Of a stretch of 37,711 bases of DNA, positions 26,053 through 33,416 are shown piece by piece. The stretch lies in contig JAGBTZ010000020.1 in the NCBI GenBank assembly GCA_017631055.1, forward strand, positions 1 through 37,711, in the 5' to 3' direction. A program made the translations under genes and the position numbers. The notes under the pieces were generated by a model, which made no database searches, was not told the DNA's origin, and was given only the letters and a program-made list of their open reading frames with translations. Position 1 is the first letter of the stretch, and the number at the start of each line of letters is the position of its first letter. This stretch comes from Alistipes sp. GTDB taxonomy: Bacteria; Bacteroidota; Bacteroidia; Bacteroidales; Rikenellaceae.

Positions 26053-27297
26053 TTACTCCTCGAATGAGTGGATAACCACACCCGAGCGCAACTTCGGCTC
26101 AAACCAAGTGGTCTTGGGGGGCATAATGTTGCCGGTGTCGGCAATGTCGATGAGTTGTTTCATCGATACGGGATAGAGTGCGAATGCAACCTCCATCTCG
26201 CCACTGTCGACTCTGCGCTTCAACTCGCCCAAGCCTCTGATACCGCCCACAAAATCGATACGCTTCGATGTGCGCAGGTCGGTGATGCCGAGCAACTTAT
26301 CGAGTACCAAATCCGAGAGTACCGTAACGTCAAGTACGCCAATCGGGTCTGCATCGTTATAGGTGCCCTCCTTGGCTGTGAGCGAATACCACTCGCCCTT
26401 GAGGTACATCGCAAAGTTGTGGAGTGCGGCAGGAGTGTAAATCTCTGAGCCCACCTTCTCAACCACGAAGTTCTCGCCCAAAGCCTCCACGAACTGCTCG
26501 GGAGTCATTCCGTTCAAATCCTTGACTACGCGGTTGTAGTCGATAATCTGGAGATGTGATGCGGGGAATGTTACGGCAAGGAAGTAGCAGTACTCCTCCT
26601 CGCCTGTATGGTTGGGATTCTTCTGCATCAGCGCCTGACCTACGCGAGCAGCAGCAGCGGTGCGGTGGTGACCATCGGCAACGTAGAGTGCAGGAATCTC
26701 GGCAAAAATCTCGGTAATGCGCTTGTTGACCTCGCCGTCACGGATAACCCAGAAGTGGTGACCAAAGCCATCCTCTGCCACAAAATCGTAGTCGGCCTCG
26801 TGCTCTGCCACCCAACCCGAAACGATGGCATCAATCTCAGCGTGGTCGGGGTATGCGAAGAATACGGGCTCGATGTTGGCCTTCTGGTTGAAGACGTGCT
26901 TCATACGATCCTCCTCCTTGTCGGGGCGAGTGAGCTCGTGCTTCTTGATGGCTCCCGAGAGGTAATCCTCGAAGTGGCAGCACATAGCCAATCCGTACTG
27001 TGTACGGCCATTCATCGTCTGGGCATAGATATAGTAGTACTCCTCGCCATCCTGCTCGAGCCATCCCTTCTCGCGCCACAGGCGGAAGTTCTCGACAGCC
27101 TTGTCGTAGACCTCCTGTGAGTGCTCATCAGCGATGGGGTCGAAGTCGATTTCGGGCTTGATGATGTGGAGCAACGAACGCTCTGTGGCCTCTGCCTTTG
27201 CCTCAGCCGAGTTTAGTACATCGTAGGGGCGTGAAGCCACCTCTGAAGCGTACTGCTTCGGCGGTCGTATGCCTTGGAAAGGTTTGATTTTTACCAT
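26053..27297 (-). CDS. DUF1015 family protein
   Basis: A 414-residue cytoplasmic protein of the DUF1015 family. Recognisable blocks are MVKIKPFQGIRPPKQYASEV, ASRPYDVLNSAEA, KKHELTRPDKEEDRMKHVF, the ALYVADGHHRTAAAARVGQA segment, and PPKTTWFEPKLRSGVVIHSF at the end. ADGHHRT resembles ParB/Srx-type nucleotide-binding motifs, and related proteins phosphorylate free serine using ATP or ADP. Its place as third gene after serC and serA (21 nt gap from serA) fits a serine-related reaction in this operon; that is inference from context. It ends at the operon terminator. Confidence 0.9.
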   Translation of the reverse strand: MVKIKPFQGIRPPKQYASEVASRPYDVLNSAEAKAEATERSLLHIIKPEIDFDPIADEHSQEVYDKAVENFRLWREKGWLEQDGEEYYYIYAQTMNGRTQYGLAMCCHFEDYLSGAIKKHELTRPDKEEDRMKHVFNQKANIEPVFFAYPDHAEIDAIVSGWVAEHEADYDFVAEDGFGHHFWVIRDGEVNKRITEIFAEIPALYVADGHHRTAAAARVGQALMQKNPNHTGEEEYCYFLAVTFPASHLQIIDYNRVVKDLNGMTPEQFVEALGENFVVEKVGSEIYTPAALHNFAMYLKGEWYSLTAKEGTYNDADPIGVLDVTVLSDLVLDKLLGITDLRTSKRIDFVGGIRGLGELKRRVDSGEMEVAFALYPVSMKQLIDIADTGNIMPPKTTWFEPKLRSGVVIHSFEE

Positions 27298-27318
27298 AAC
27301 TATTAGTTTTAGAAGGTA

Positions 27319-28242
27319 TTATTTGTTTACTTGAAATTTTGTTGTACCATTCACGAAGAAGTCGACAATCTGTCGAGCCGCTGCCAAGCCTGCATTGATA
27401 TTCGCCTCGGCAGTCTCAGCGCCCATCTTCTTGGGTGTGGCGAAGAAACGCTTACCGAACTTCTCGGCCAAATGCTCCACAGCATCGGGTGCGATGTCGG
27501 TAATGTATTTCAGGTCGGTACGCTCATCGAGAGCCTTCTCCAATCCTTGCTCGTCGATAACCTCCTTGCGGGCGGTGTTTACAAGCGTTGCACCCTTAGG
27601 CATCGAACTCAAAAGTTCATAACCGATAGAGCCCTTGGTTGCGGGTGTTGCAGGTATGTGCAACGAGAGAAAATCCGACTGTGCGTACAACTCCTCCACG
27701 GAACCCACCTTGCGCACTCCGTCATTCTCGAAGACGAAATCATCGGTGATAAAGGGGTCGTAGGCGATGACGTTCATGCCCATAGCCTTGCCCTTGCGAC
27801 CAACCAACTTGCCGACATTGCCGTAGGCGTGGATGCCGAGGGTTTTGCCCTGGATTTCGCTACCGGTGCCCGCAGTGAAGCGGTTGCGTGACATATATAT
27901 CATCATTGCCAGAGCCAACTCTGCCACAGCATTCGAGTTCTGACCAGGGGTGTTCATTACGACTACTCCGCGAGCCGATGCCGCAGCCAAATCGACATTG
28001 TCGTAACCGGCACCGGCACGCACAACGATTTTAAGGTTGCGGGCAGCCTCGATAACTTCGGCTGTAACTTTGTCGCTGCGGATAATCAGTGCATCTGCAT
28101 CTGCTACAGCCTCCAATAATTGGGCTTTGTCTGTATATTTCTCGAGCAGCACAACCTGATAGCCTGCCGCCTCGCAAATCTCCTTGATGCCATTCACAGC
28201 CTCGGCTGCAAAGGGCTTTTCGGTTGCTACAAGAACCTTCAT
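27319..28242 (-). CDS. serA: D-3-phosphoglycerate dehydrogenase, short form
   Basis: A 307-residue NAD-dependent dehydrogenase for the first step of serine synthesis, as short as the Bacteroidales enzymes and without an ACT domain. Start chosen at ATG 28242 (MKVLVATEKPFAAEAVNGIK), which has AAGGA just upstream; an open frame to 28317 adds 25 unlikely residues. VVRAGAGYDNVDLAAASARG, MNTPGQNSNAVAELALAMMI and a nucleotide fold at GKTLGIHAYGNVGKLVGRKG are clear. The Arg of the active site is in VNTARKEVID. The usual catalytic His (PHIGGS in standard enzymes) is replaced: TPKKMGAET has Lys at that position. It lies between serC and a DUF1015 gene in one operon. Confidence 0.92.
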   Translation of the reverse strand: MKVLVATEKPFAAEAVNGIKEICEAAGYQVVLLEKYTDKAQLLEAVADADALIIRSDKVTAEVIEAARNLKIVVRAGAGYDNVDLAAASARGVVVMNTPGQNSNAVAELALAMMIYMSRNRFTAGTGSEIQGKTLGIHAYGNVGKLVGRKGKAMGMNVIAYDPFITDDFVFENDGVRKVGSVEELYAQSDFLSLHIPATPATKGSIGYELLSSMPKGATLVNTARKEVIDEQGLEKALDERTDLKYITDIAPDAVEHLAEKFGKRFFATPKKMGAETAEANINAGLAAARQIVDFFVNGTTKFQVNK

Positions 28243-28319
28243 ATCCTTCAAAAGTGATGTAAAATAGACGATTTTCTCCTCTTTTTTCTCGTATGTGTAT
28301 GGTACGATTGTAGGCATGG

Positions 28320-29393
28320 TTATTTGGTTTTAAGTGTTTCGAACTCCTGCATGCAAGCCACCAAAGCCTCCACCGACTCCTTCGGGCAAGCATTGTAGCA
28401 CGATGCACGGAAGCCGCCAACCAGACGGTGACCCTTGATGCCGACCATACCTCTCTCCTTGGCAAACTCCATAAACTCGGGCGCCAAATCCTCATTGCCC
28501 TCCGACATCACGAAGCAGATATTCATCAGCGAGCGATCCTCCTTCTCGACCGTGCCACGGAAGAGTGAGTTGCGGTCAATCTCGTTGTAGAGCAACTCTG
28601 CCTTCTCGACATTGCGGCGATAAATCTCCTCGATGCCGCCTTGCGCCTTGAGCCAACGCAGCGTTTCGTTCATAACGTAGATGGGGAATACGGGCGGAGT
28701 GTTGAACATTGAGTTGTTGTCAACGTGAGTATTCACATTCATCACCGAAGGCAATTCGCGCGCAACCTTCTCGAGCATATCATCACGCACGATAACGAAT
28801 GTCACGCCTGCCGGAGCGAGATTCTTCTGTGCACCTCCGTAAATCATTGCATACTTCGATACGTCTACGGGACGGCTCATGATATCCGAACTCATATCGG
28901 CAATAAGGGGCACAGGCGAGTCGATGTCTGTCTTGTACTCTGTACCGTAGATGGTGTTATTCGAGCAGATGTAGAGGTAGTCGAGGTCTGCGGGAATCTC
29001 AAACCCCTTGGGGATATAGTTGAAGTTCTTGTCCTCCGAGGTTGCAATAATCTCTACCTCGCCATAATGCTTAGCCTCCTTGATTGCCTTCTTCGACCAT
29101 ACGCCTGTGTTGACATATCCGGCCTTTGTCTTCAGGAAGTTTGCAGGAATATGGAAGAATTGGGTGCTTGCGCCACCGCTGACGAAGAAAATTTTGTAGT
29201 TGTCGGGAATGTGGAGCAGTTCGCGGAAGAGCGACTGCGCCTCGTTGAGCACATCCTCAAAATCCTTCGTGCGGTGAGAGATTGAGAGGAGCGAAAGACC
29301 GGAGCCATTGAAGTCGATGATAGCCTTTGCGGCATTCTGGAGAACCACATCCGGCAGGATGGAGGGTCCGGCGTTGAAGTTGTGCTTTTTCAT
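28320..29393 (-). CDS. serC: Phosphoserine aminotransferase
   Basis: A 357-residue PLP enzyme that converts 3-phosphohydroxypyruvate to phosphoserine (and acts in PLP synthesis). [20 protein letters not shown] is the standard start, with [18 protein letters not shown] next. The PLP lysine is in [33 protein letters not shown] and [19 protein letters not shown] near the end bind phosphate. The length is normal. It is the first gene of the serC-serA-DUF1015 operon, with a TATCTTTG box 63 nt upstream of its start. Confidence 0.96.
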   Translation of the reverse strand: MKKHNFNAGPSILPDVVLQNAAKAIIDFNGSGLSLLSISHRTKDFEDVLNEAQSLFRELLHIPDNYKIFFVSGGASTQFFHIPANFLKTKAGYVNTGVWSKKAIKEAKHYGEVEIIATSEDKNFNYIPKGFEIPADLDYLYICSNNTIYGTEYKTDIDSPVPLIADMSSDIMSRPVDVSKYAMIYGGAQKNLAPAGVTFVIVRDDMLEKVARELPSVMNVNTHVDNNSMFNTPPVFPIYVMNETLRWLKAQGGIEEIYRRNVEKAELLYNEIDRNSLFRGTVEKEDRSLMNICFVMSEGNEDLAPEFMEFAKERGMVGIKGHRLVGGFRASCYNACPKESVEALVACMQEFETLKTK

Positions 29394-29455
29394 AAAACTG
29401 TATATAAATTAGTTTGTTGTTTGCTGTTGTTCGCCATATAATAATAGAGCGCATA

Positions 29456-29463
29456 CAAAGATA
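29456..29463 (-). promoter_or_regulatory. Putative -7 element for the serC operon
   Basis: The minus strand reads TATCTTTG, matching TAnnTTTG, about 63 nt upstream of the serC start. The nearest TTTG (29490-29493) is 26 nt away, longer than the usual spacer. Confidence 0.5.
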
Positions 29464-29506
29464 GCAAAATAAATTTTAATTATGGGCTTCAAATCCCATT
29501 TTTTTA

Positions 29507-29514
29507 TACCTTTG
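29507..29514 (+). promoter_or_regulatory. Putative -7 element for the TIR gene
   Basis: TACCTTTG is a full TAnnTTTG match, but no TTTG stands 19-21 nt upstream. Transcription would begin about 29521, at the first ATG (29522), so the ATG at 29540 is a more comfortable start. Confidence 0.5.
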
Positions 29515-29539
29515 CGAATAAATGAAGATAACTAACTCT

Positions 29540-31024
29540 ATGGCTTACGATATTTTTATCAGTTACCGTCGCAAGGATAGTGCAGGCCTTACCAGCGGAA
29601 CCAACATCGCCCGAACAATCAAACAACAACTCGAGATAGAGGGCTATAAGAATCGTGTATTCTTTGATTACAGCGAGTTGAGCGATGACGAATTCGAGAA
29701 GATTATACTGACCGCCATCGAGCAGTGTAAGGTCTTTGTGCTGGTTTTATCGCGCGATTCGATGATGCGTTGCGCCAATGATGGAGATTGGGTGCGCCGT
29801 GAGATTTGCCATGCTCAGAAGTGTGGGCTGAAAATTATCCCCATTGAGCCGGATAACCTCTTCAATGGCTATCCCGAATCTTTCCCGTCAGAACTCGACA
29901 TTATTAAGCGAATACAGCATACGACAATCCACATGGATTCAAGCTTTGAGCGTGATATGCGGGCGATGATTGATAGTCGCATTGCGCCTGTGTTGTCGCA
30001 GCAGAGTGATACTCCCTCGCTAAAAGGTGCATTGGTGAGGATTGATTCCGATTTGGAGTGTAAGGTTTTGCGCTATGGCGAGCAGATTGCCACGGTGGGC
30101 AAGGGTATGTCCGAGATTCGTCTGCCGAAGGGCAAGCACAAAATCTCGTTTGTCGGAGTTGAGAGCGATGCCGAACGATATGACTGCATCATCGATATCC
30201 ACGACCTTGACTATGAGGAGTATGTGGAGGTGAAATTGGCAAGTCAGTATTGGAAGCGCAAAGGCGCCGAGGCGGAGCGAGAGTTGGAACGTCGTAGAAT
30301 TGCTCGCCGAGAGAAAGAGTTAGAGCAGGAGCGTAAAGCCCGCGAAGAGGCTGCCGAGAGGGCTCGCTTGGAAGCCGAACAGAAAGCACGTGAGGAGGCT
30401 GCCGAAAGAGCTCGTTTGGAGGCGGAGCAGCGTGCTTATGAGCAGGAACGACAAGCCAAATTGAGTGGCAGAGGTCGTAATGGTATCTATAAAATTGGCG
30501 ATTACTACAATGATGGTCAAAAACGGGGTGTAGTTTTTGAGGTAGATGCAACGGGACGACATGGTAAAATTATCAGTCTTACGGAATCGTCTGATTTTGT
30601 AAAGTGGGCATTAGATAAAAATTTCGGAAGCATATTCAAAAAAGATAATCCGATTGAATACCTGATTGAATCAAACGATTGTGAAGATGGTATGAATAAT
30701 ATGATTGTCGTGAAACAAATTAAGGAGTGGCAATCTAAATATCCCGCCTTTAAGTGGTGTGCGGATTTGGGTAGAGAATGGTATCTTCCCGCACTTCGCG
30801 AACTATACCTAAGTAGCAGTGTTCATGATACTGTTAATCAAACTTTGATGGCCTTGGGTGGGAAACAACTATCTTACCATTATTGGACTTCTACCGAGTA
30901 CACCTCTCAATACTCAAATGGGATTTTTACAGCGTGGTTCGTCTCTTTTTACAACAATAAAATTAACGCAATGTACGATCCAAAGAATGTCTCCAATCTA
31001 GTCCGTGCCGTGGCAAAGTTCTAA
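29540..31024 (+). CDS. TIR, PEGA-like, coiled-coil and DUF1566/FISUMP-like multidomain protein
   Basis: A 494-residue cytoplasmic protein with no signal peptide or membrane segment. Start chosen at ATG 29540 (MAYDIFISYRRKDSAG), because ATG 29522 would lie on the expected transcription start. Residues 1-150 form a TIR domain: DIFISYRRKD, RVFFDYSELSDDEF, VFVLVLSRDSM and WVRREICHAQKCGLKIIPIE; Glu88 is at the position of the catalytic Glu of NADase TIRs. Residues about 158-235 resemble a PEGA beta-domain (KGALVRIDSDLECKVL). About 240-305 is a charged coiled coil with two exact copies of KAREEAAERARLEAEQ. About 315-494 is a DUF1566/FISUMP-like domain (GREWYLPALREL, YWTSTEY, VRAVAKF). The 3' part is much more A/T-rich. 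Probably a single-gene defence or signalling protein whose tail senses something; that role is inference. Confidence 0.8.
   Translation: MAYDIFISYRRKDSAGLTSGTNIARTIKQQLEIEGYKNRVFFDYSELSDDEFEKIILTAIEQCKVFVLVLSRDSMMRCANDGDWVRREICHAQKCGLKIIPIEPDNLFNGYPESFPSELDIIKRIQHTTIHMDSSFERDMRAMIDSRIAPVLSQQSDTPSLKGALVRIDSDLECKVLRYGEQIATVGKGMSEIRLPKGKHKISFVGVESDAERYDCIIDIHDLDYEEYVEVKLASQYWKRKGAEAERELERRRIARREKELEQERKAREEAAERARLEAEQKAREEAAERARLEAEQRAYEQERQAKLSGRGRNGIYKIGDYYNDGQKRGVVFEVDATGRHGKIISLTESSDFVKWALDKNFGSIFKKDNPIEYLIESNDCEDGMNNMIVVKQIKEWQSKYPAFKWCADLGREWYLPALRELYLSSSVHDTVNQTLMALGGKQLSYHYWTSTEYTSQYSNGIFTAWFVSFYNNKINAMYDPKNVSNLVRAVAKF
30335..30430 (+). repeat. Two exact 16-residue coiled-coil repeats within the TIR gene
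   Basis: Bases 30335-30382 and 30383-30430 both encode KAREEAAERARLEAEQ. The DNA differs at nine of 48 positions, all of them synonymous, so the protein repeat has been kept while the DNA drifted. Confidence 0.9.
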
Positions 31025-31113
31025 TATGTGACCATAGGCCATATTTAACTAATGGCGGCGAAAACGGAGTAAACTGTCCTGACACTCCCGGTAATCTGTA
31101 AAAAATAACGTAT

Positions 31114-31141
31114 TTATCAGTTATCAATTGTCAATTCTCAA
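31114..31141. repeat. 28-bp array of four 7-bp units upstream of yicC
   Basis: Four heptamers of the form TTnTCAn run without a break, starting with TTATCAG and ending with TTCTCAA. The array overlaps the -33 side of the probable yicC promoter. It has the same length and period as the arrays at 34412 and 35018. Confidence 0.65.
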
Positions 31142-31158
31142 TTTGTTTTGTATTTTTG
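31127..31158 (+). promoter_or_regulatory. Probable promoter of the yicC-gmk-nadD-ddl cluster
   Basis: ATTG (31127-31130), 20 nt, then TATTTTTG (31151-31158), a full TAnnTTTG match with a near match at -33. Transcription would begin about 31165, close to the yicC start at 31182. Confidence 0.6.
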
Positions 31159-31181
31159 TACTTTCGAAAATATAAAACACA

Positions 31182-32054
31182 ATGATAAAATCGATGACCG
31201 GTTTCGGTAAGGCCGAAGCCACTTGCGAAAACAAAAAAATTACGGTCGAGCTTCGCTCGCTCAACTCCAAGCAGTTGGACCTCTCGGTGAAGATGCCGCC
31301 CCTCTACCGTGAGGCGGAGTTCGAGATTCGCAATATGCTGAACAAGAGCCTGCAACGAGGCAAGGTCGAACTCTTCGTTTCGGTCGAATCTACCGAGGTC
31401 GCAACCGCTGCAACTATCGACAAAAAACTCTTCCGTGCATACCTTTGCCAACTCAACGATGCATTGACCTACTCGGGTATCGATGCAAGTTACGATGCTC
31501 TCGTGCCGGCAATTGTGAAGATGCCCAATGTGCTTGCCACTGACAGTGTGTCTGTGAGCGATGAGGAGCGTTCGGCTCTGATTAAGGCTGTGGGCGAGGC
31601 TGTGGAGAGACTCAACGCCTTCCGCGAGCAGGAGGGTGCGGTGCTGATTGCCGATCTGCTGGCAAGGGTTGAGCGCATCGAGGAGTACAAGAATGCAGTA
31701 ACCCCCTTCGAGGTGGCTCGTACCGAGGCTATCCGCAACCGCATACGCGAAAATATCGAGAAACTTCAAATTGAGGTCGATAACAACCGCCTCGAGCAGG
31801 AGATGATTTTCTATATCGAGAAGCTCGACATCACCGAGGAGAAGGTGCGCCTGCAAAATCACTGCAAGTACTTCCGCGAGGTGGCAGCCACCGAGGAGTC
31901 GGCAGGTCGTAAGCTCGGCTTTATCGCTCAGGAGATGGGTCGCGAAATCAACACCATGGGCTCGAAGTCTAACGATGCCGATATGCAGGTGTTGGTGGTT
32001 AAGATGAAGGATGAGTTGGAGAAGATTAAGGAGCAGGTACTCAATATATTGTAA
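31182..32054 (+). CDS. YicC family endoribonuclease-like protein
   Basis: A 290-residue protein of the YicC/YloC family, now regarded as an endoribonuclease involved in RNA turnover. The N-terminus MIKSMTGFGKAEATCENKKI is the family signature, LRSLNSKQLDLSVKMP follows, and the C-terminal DUF1732 block reads LGFIAQEMGREINTMGSKSN and then DMQVLVVKMKDELEKIKEQV. The length is normal. It is the first gene of a tight plus-strand cluster with gmk (13-nt gap), nadD and ddl; yicC-gmk-nadD is a usual Bacteroidetes arrangement. Its promoter overlaps a heptamer repeat array. Confidence 0.93.
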   Translation: MIKSMTGFGKAEATCENKKITVELRSLNSKQLDLSVKMPPLYREAEFEIRNMLNKSLQRGKVELFVSVESTEVATAATIDKKLFRAYLCQLNDALTYSGIDASYDALVPAIVKMPNVLATDSVSVSDEERSALIKAVGEAVERLNAFREQEGAVLIADLLARVERIEEYKNAVTPFEVARTEAIRNRIRENIEKLQIEVDNNRLEQEMIFYIEKLDITEEKVRLQNHCKYFREVAATEESAGRKLGFIAQEMGREINTMGSKSNDADMQVLVVKMKDELEKIKEQVLNIL

Positions 32055-32066
32055 TAGTTGGAGTGT

Positions 32067-32630
32067 ATGGGTAAACTTGTAATTTTTTCGGCTCCGAGCG
32101 GCAGCGGCAAGACTACGATTGTGCGCCGTCTGCTCTCGCAATTCCCGCAATTTGAGTTTTCGATTTCGGCAACCTCGCGCCAGCCTCGTGGCACCGAGCA
32201 ACACGGTGTGGATTACTACTTCCTCTCGCAGGAGGAGTTCGCCGAGAAGGTGGCGAGCGATAGTTTTGTCGAGTGGGAGGAGGTCTATGCCGGTACTTGC
32301 TACGGAACGCTGCGCAGCGAGATGGAGCGCATCTGGGCAAAGGGTAATGTCATCGTCTTTGATGTGGATGTGCTGGGTGGAATTAACATCAAGAGGATTT
32401 TTGGCGAAGATGCCTGCTCGATATTCGTTCAGCCTCCCTCGATTGAGGAGTTGGAACGCCGTCTGCGAGGCAGAGCTACCGATAGCGAGGAGACTATTGC
32501 CAAGCGAGTGGCAAAGGCTGAGTTCGAGCTGTCGAAAGCACCCGAATTTGACCACGTTGTAGTGAATGATGACCTCGATACGGCAGTGAATGAAACTGTC
32601 GAGATTATCAATAAATTTTTGGCAGAGTAG
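32067..32630 (+). CDS. gmk: Guanylate kinase
   Basis: A 187-residue enzyme that phosphorylates GMP to GDP. Start chosen at ATG 32067, preceded by TTGGAG; an open TTG three codons upstream is the alternative. The P-loop is FSAPSGSGKTTIVRRL, the GMP-binding region holds ISATSRQPRGTEQHGVDYYF, and EEVYAGTCYGTLRSE and VIVFDVDVLGGINIK are also conserved. The lid and C-terminal helix contain RLRGRATDSEETIAKRVAKA. It ends 3 nt before the nadD start codon, so the two are translationally linked. Confidence 0.95.
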   Translation: MGKLVIFSAPSGSGKTTIVRRLLSQFPQFEFSISATSRQPRGTEQHGVDYYFLSQEEFAEKVASDSFVEWEEVYAGTCYGTLRSEMERIWAKGNVIVFDVDVLGGINIKRIFGEDACSIFVQPPSIEELERRLRGRATDSEETIAKRVAKAEFELSKAPEFDHVVVNDDLDTAVNETVEIINKFLAE

Positions 32631-32633
32631 GTT

Positions 32634-33413
32634 GTGAAGCGGGTATTGCTATATTTCGGCTCGTTCAACCCCATTCATAAGGGCCATATTGCCTTGGCAG
32701 AGTATGCTGTGGAGAGAGGCTTGTGCGATAGCGTTGCGCTAATCGTGTCGCCCCAAAATCCGCTCAAGGAGGGGAGTGATCTGATGCCCGAACTCAACCG
32801 ATTTGAGATGGCGGAGATTGCTTGCCGTGAGTCGAGGTTTCCCGAGCAGATTATGCCTTCGGCAATAGAGTTTCTGTTGCCACGACCTTCGTATACGATT
32901 GATACTCTGCGCTACTTGGAGGAGAATAATGGCGCCGAGATGGAGTTTGCGGTGCTGATGGGTGCCGATATTATCCCGCAGTTGGAGCGTTGGAAGGATT
33001 ACCGCACGCTGTTGGAGAGATACGATATAATGGTCTATCCTCGCACAGGATATACGATTGATAAATATCTCGACCGGATAACCGTCTTGGAGGATGCTCC
33101 GTTGCAGAATTACTCCTCGACAGATGTCCGCAAAGCCTATGCCGAGGGCAAGGATACTTCGTCAATGCTCTCAAAGGGTGTGGCGGAGTATATCGCCAAA
33201 AACAGATTGCTCAAGCGAGAGGGTAAGAGTGCCGAGGTCGAAACTCTGGTTACCCAAGCCAAGGCTGCATATGGGCGAAACGAGTGGGGTAAGGCACTAA
33301 ACGACTTCAATGCTGCGTTAGCCATTGAGCCCGAGAATAGCGAGGCGCAGGAGTATGTGAAGATGATTAACGAGATTTTGGAATTTAGATATAAAGATAT
33401 TTACAACCCTTAG
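32634..33413 (+). CDS. nadD: Nicotinate-nucleotide adenylyltransferase with a C-terminal TPR-like extension
   Basis: A 259-residue protein beginning at GTG 32634, 3 nt after gmk. Residues 1-195 are a full NadD: FGSFNPIHKGHIALAEYAVE (nucleotidyltransferase HxGH motif), SPQNPLKEGSDLMPELNRFE, FLLPRPSYTIDTLRYLEEN, VLMGADIIPQLERWKDYRTL and NYSSTDVRKAYAEGKD. It makes deamido-NAD from nicotinate mononucleotide. Beyond about residue 200 there is an unusual tail of about 55 residues, with AAYGRNEWGKALNDFNAALA, IEPENSEAQEYVKMI and the ending ILEFRYKDIYNP, which reads as one tetratricopeptide unit. This ending is the kind seen on small Bacteroidetes TPR proteins. Confidence 0.92.
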   Translation: MKRVLLYFGSFNPIHKGHIALAEYAVERGLCDSVALIVSPQNPLKEGSDLMPELNRFEMAEIACRESRFPEQIMPSAIEFLLPRPSYTIDTLRYLEENNGAEMEFAVLMGADIIPQLERWKDYRTLLERYDIMVYPRTGYTIDKYLDRITVLEDAPLQNYSSTDVRKAYAEGKDTSSMLSKGVAEYIAKNRLLKREGKSAEVETLVTQAKAAYGRNEWGKALNDFNAALAIEPENSEAQEYVKMINEILEFRYKDIYNP

Positions 33414-33416
33414 AAT

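Noticed and set aside
28243-28317. A 25-codon N-terminal extension of SerA.
   Set aside because: It begins 3 nt after serC, has no family match, and the ATG at 28242 has AAGGA upstream and gives the usual length.
29482-29505. ATGGG, TTCAAAT and CCCAT followed by seven T: resembles a tRNA T-arm or a terminator upstream of the TIR gene.
   Set aside because: The loop is eight bases, no other tRNA arms are near, and no plus-strand gene precedes it. A 3' tRNA remnant or attachment site is possible but unsupported.
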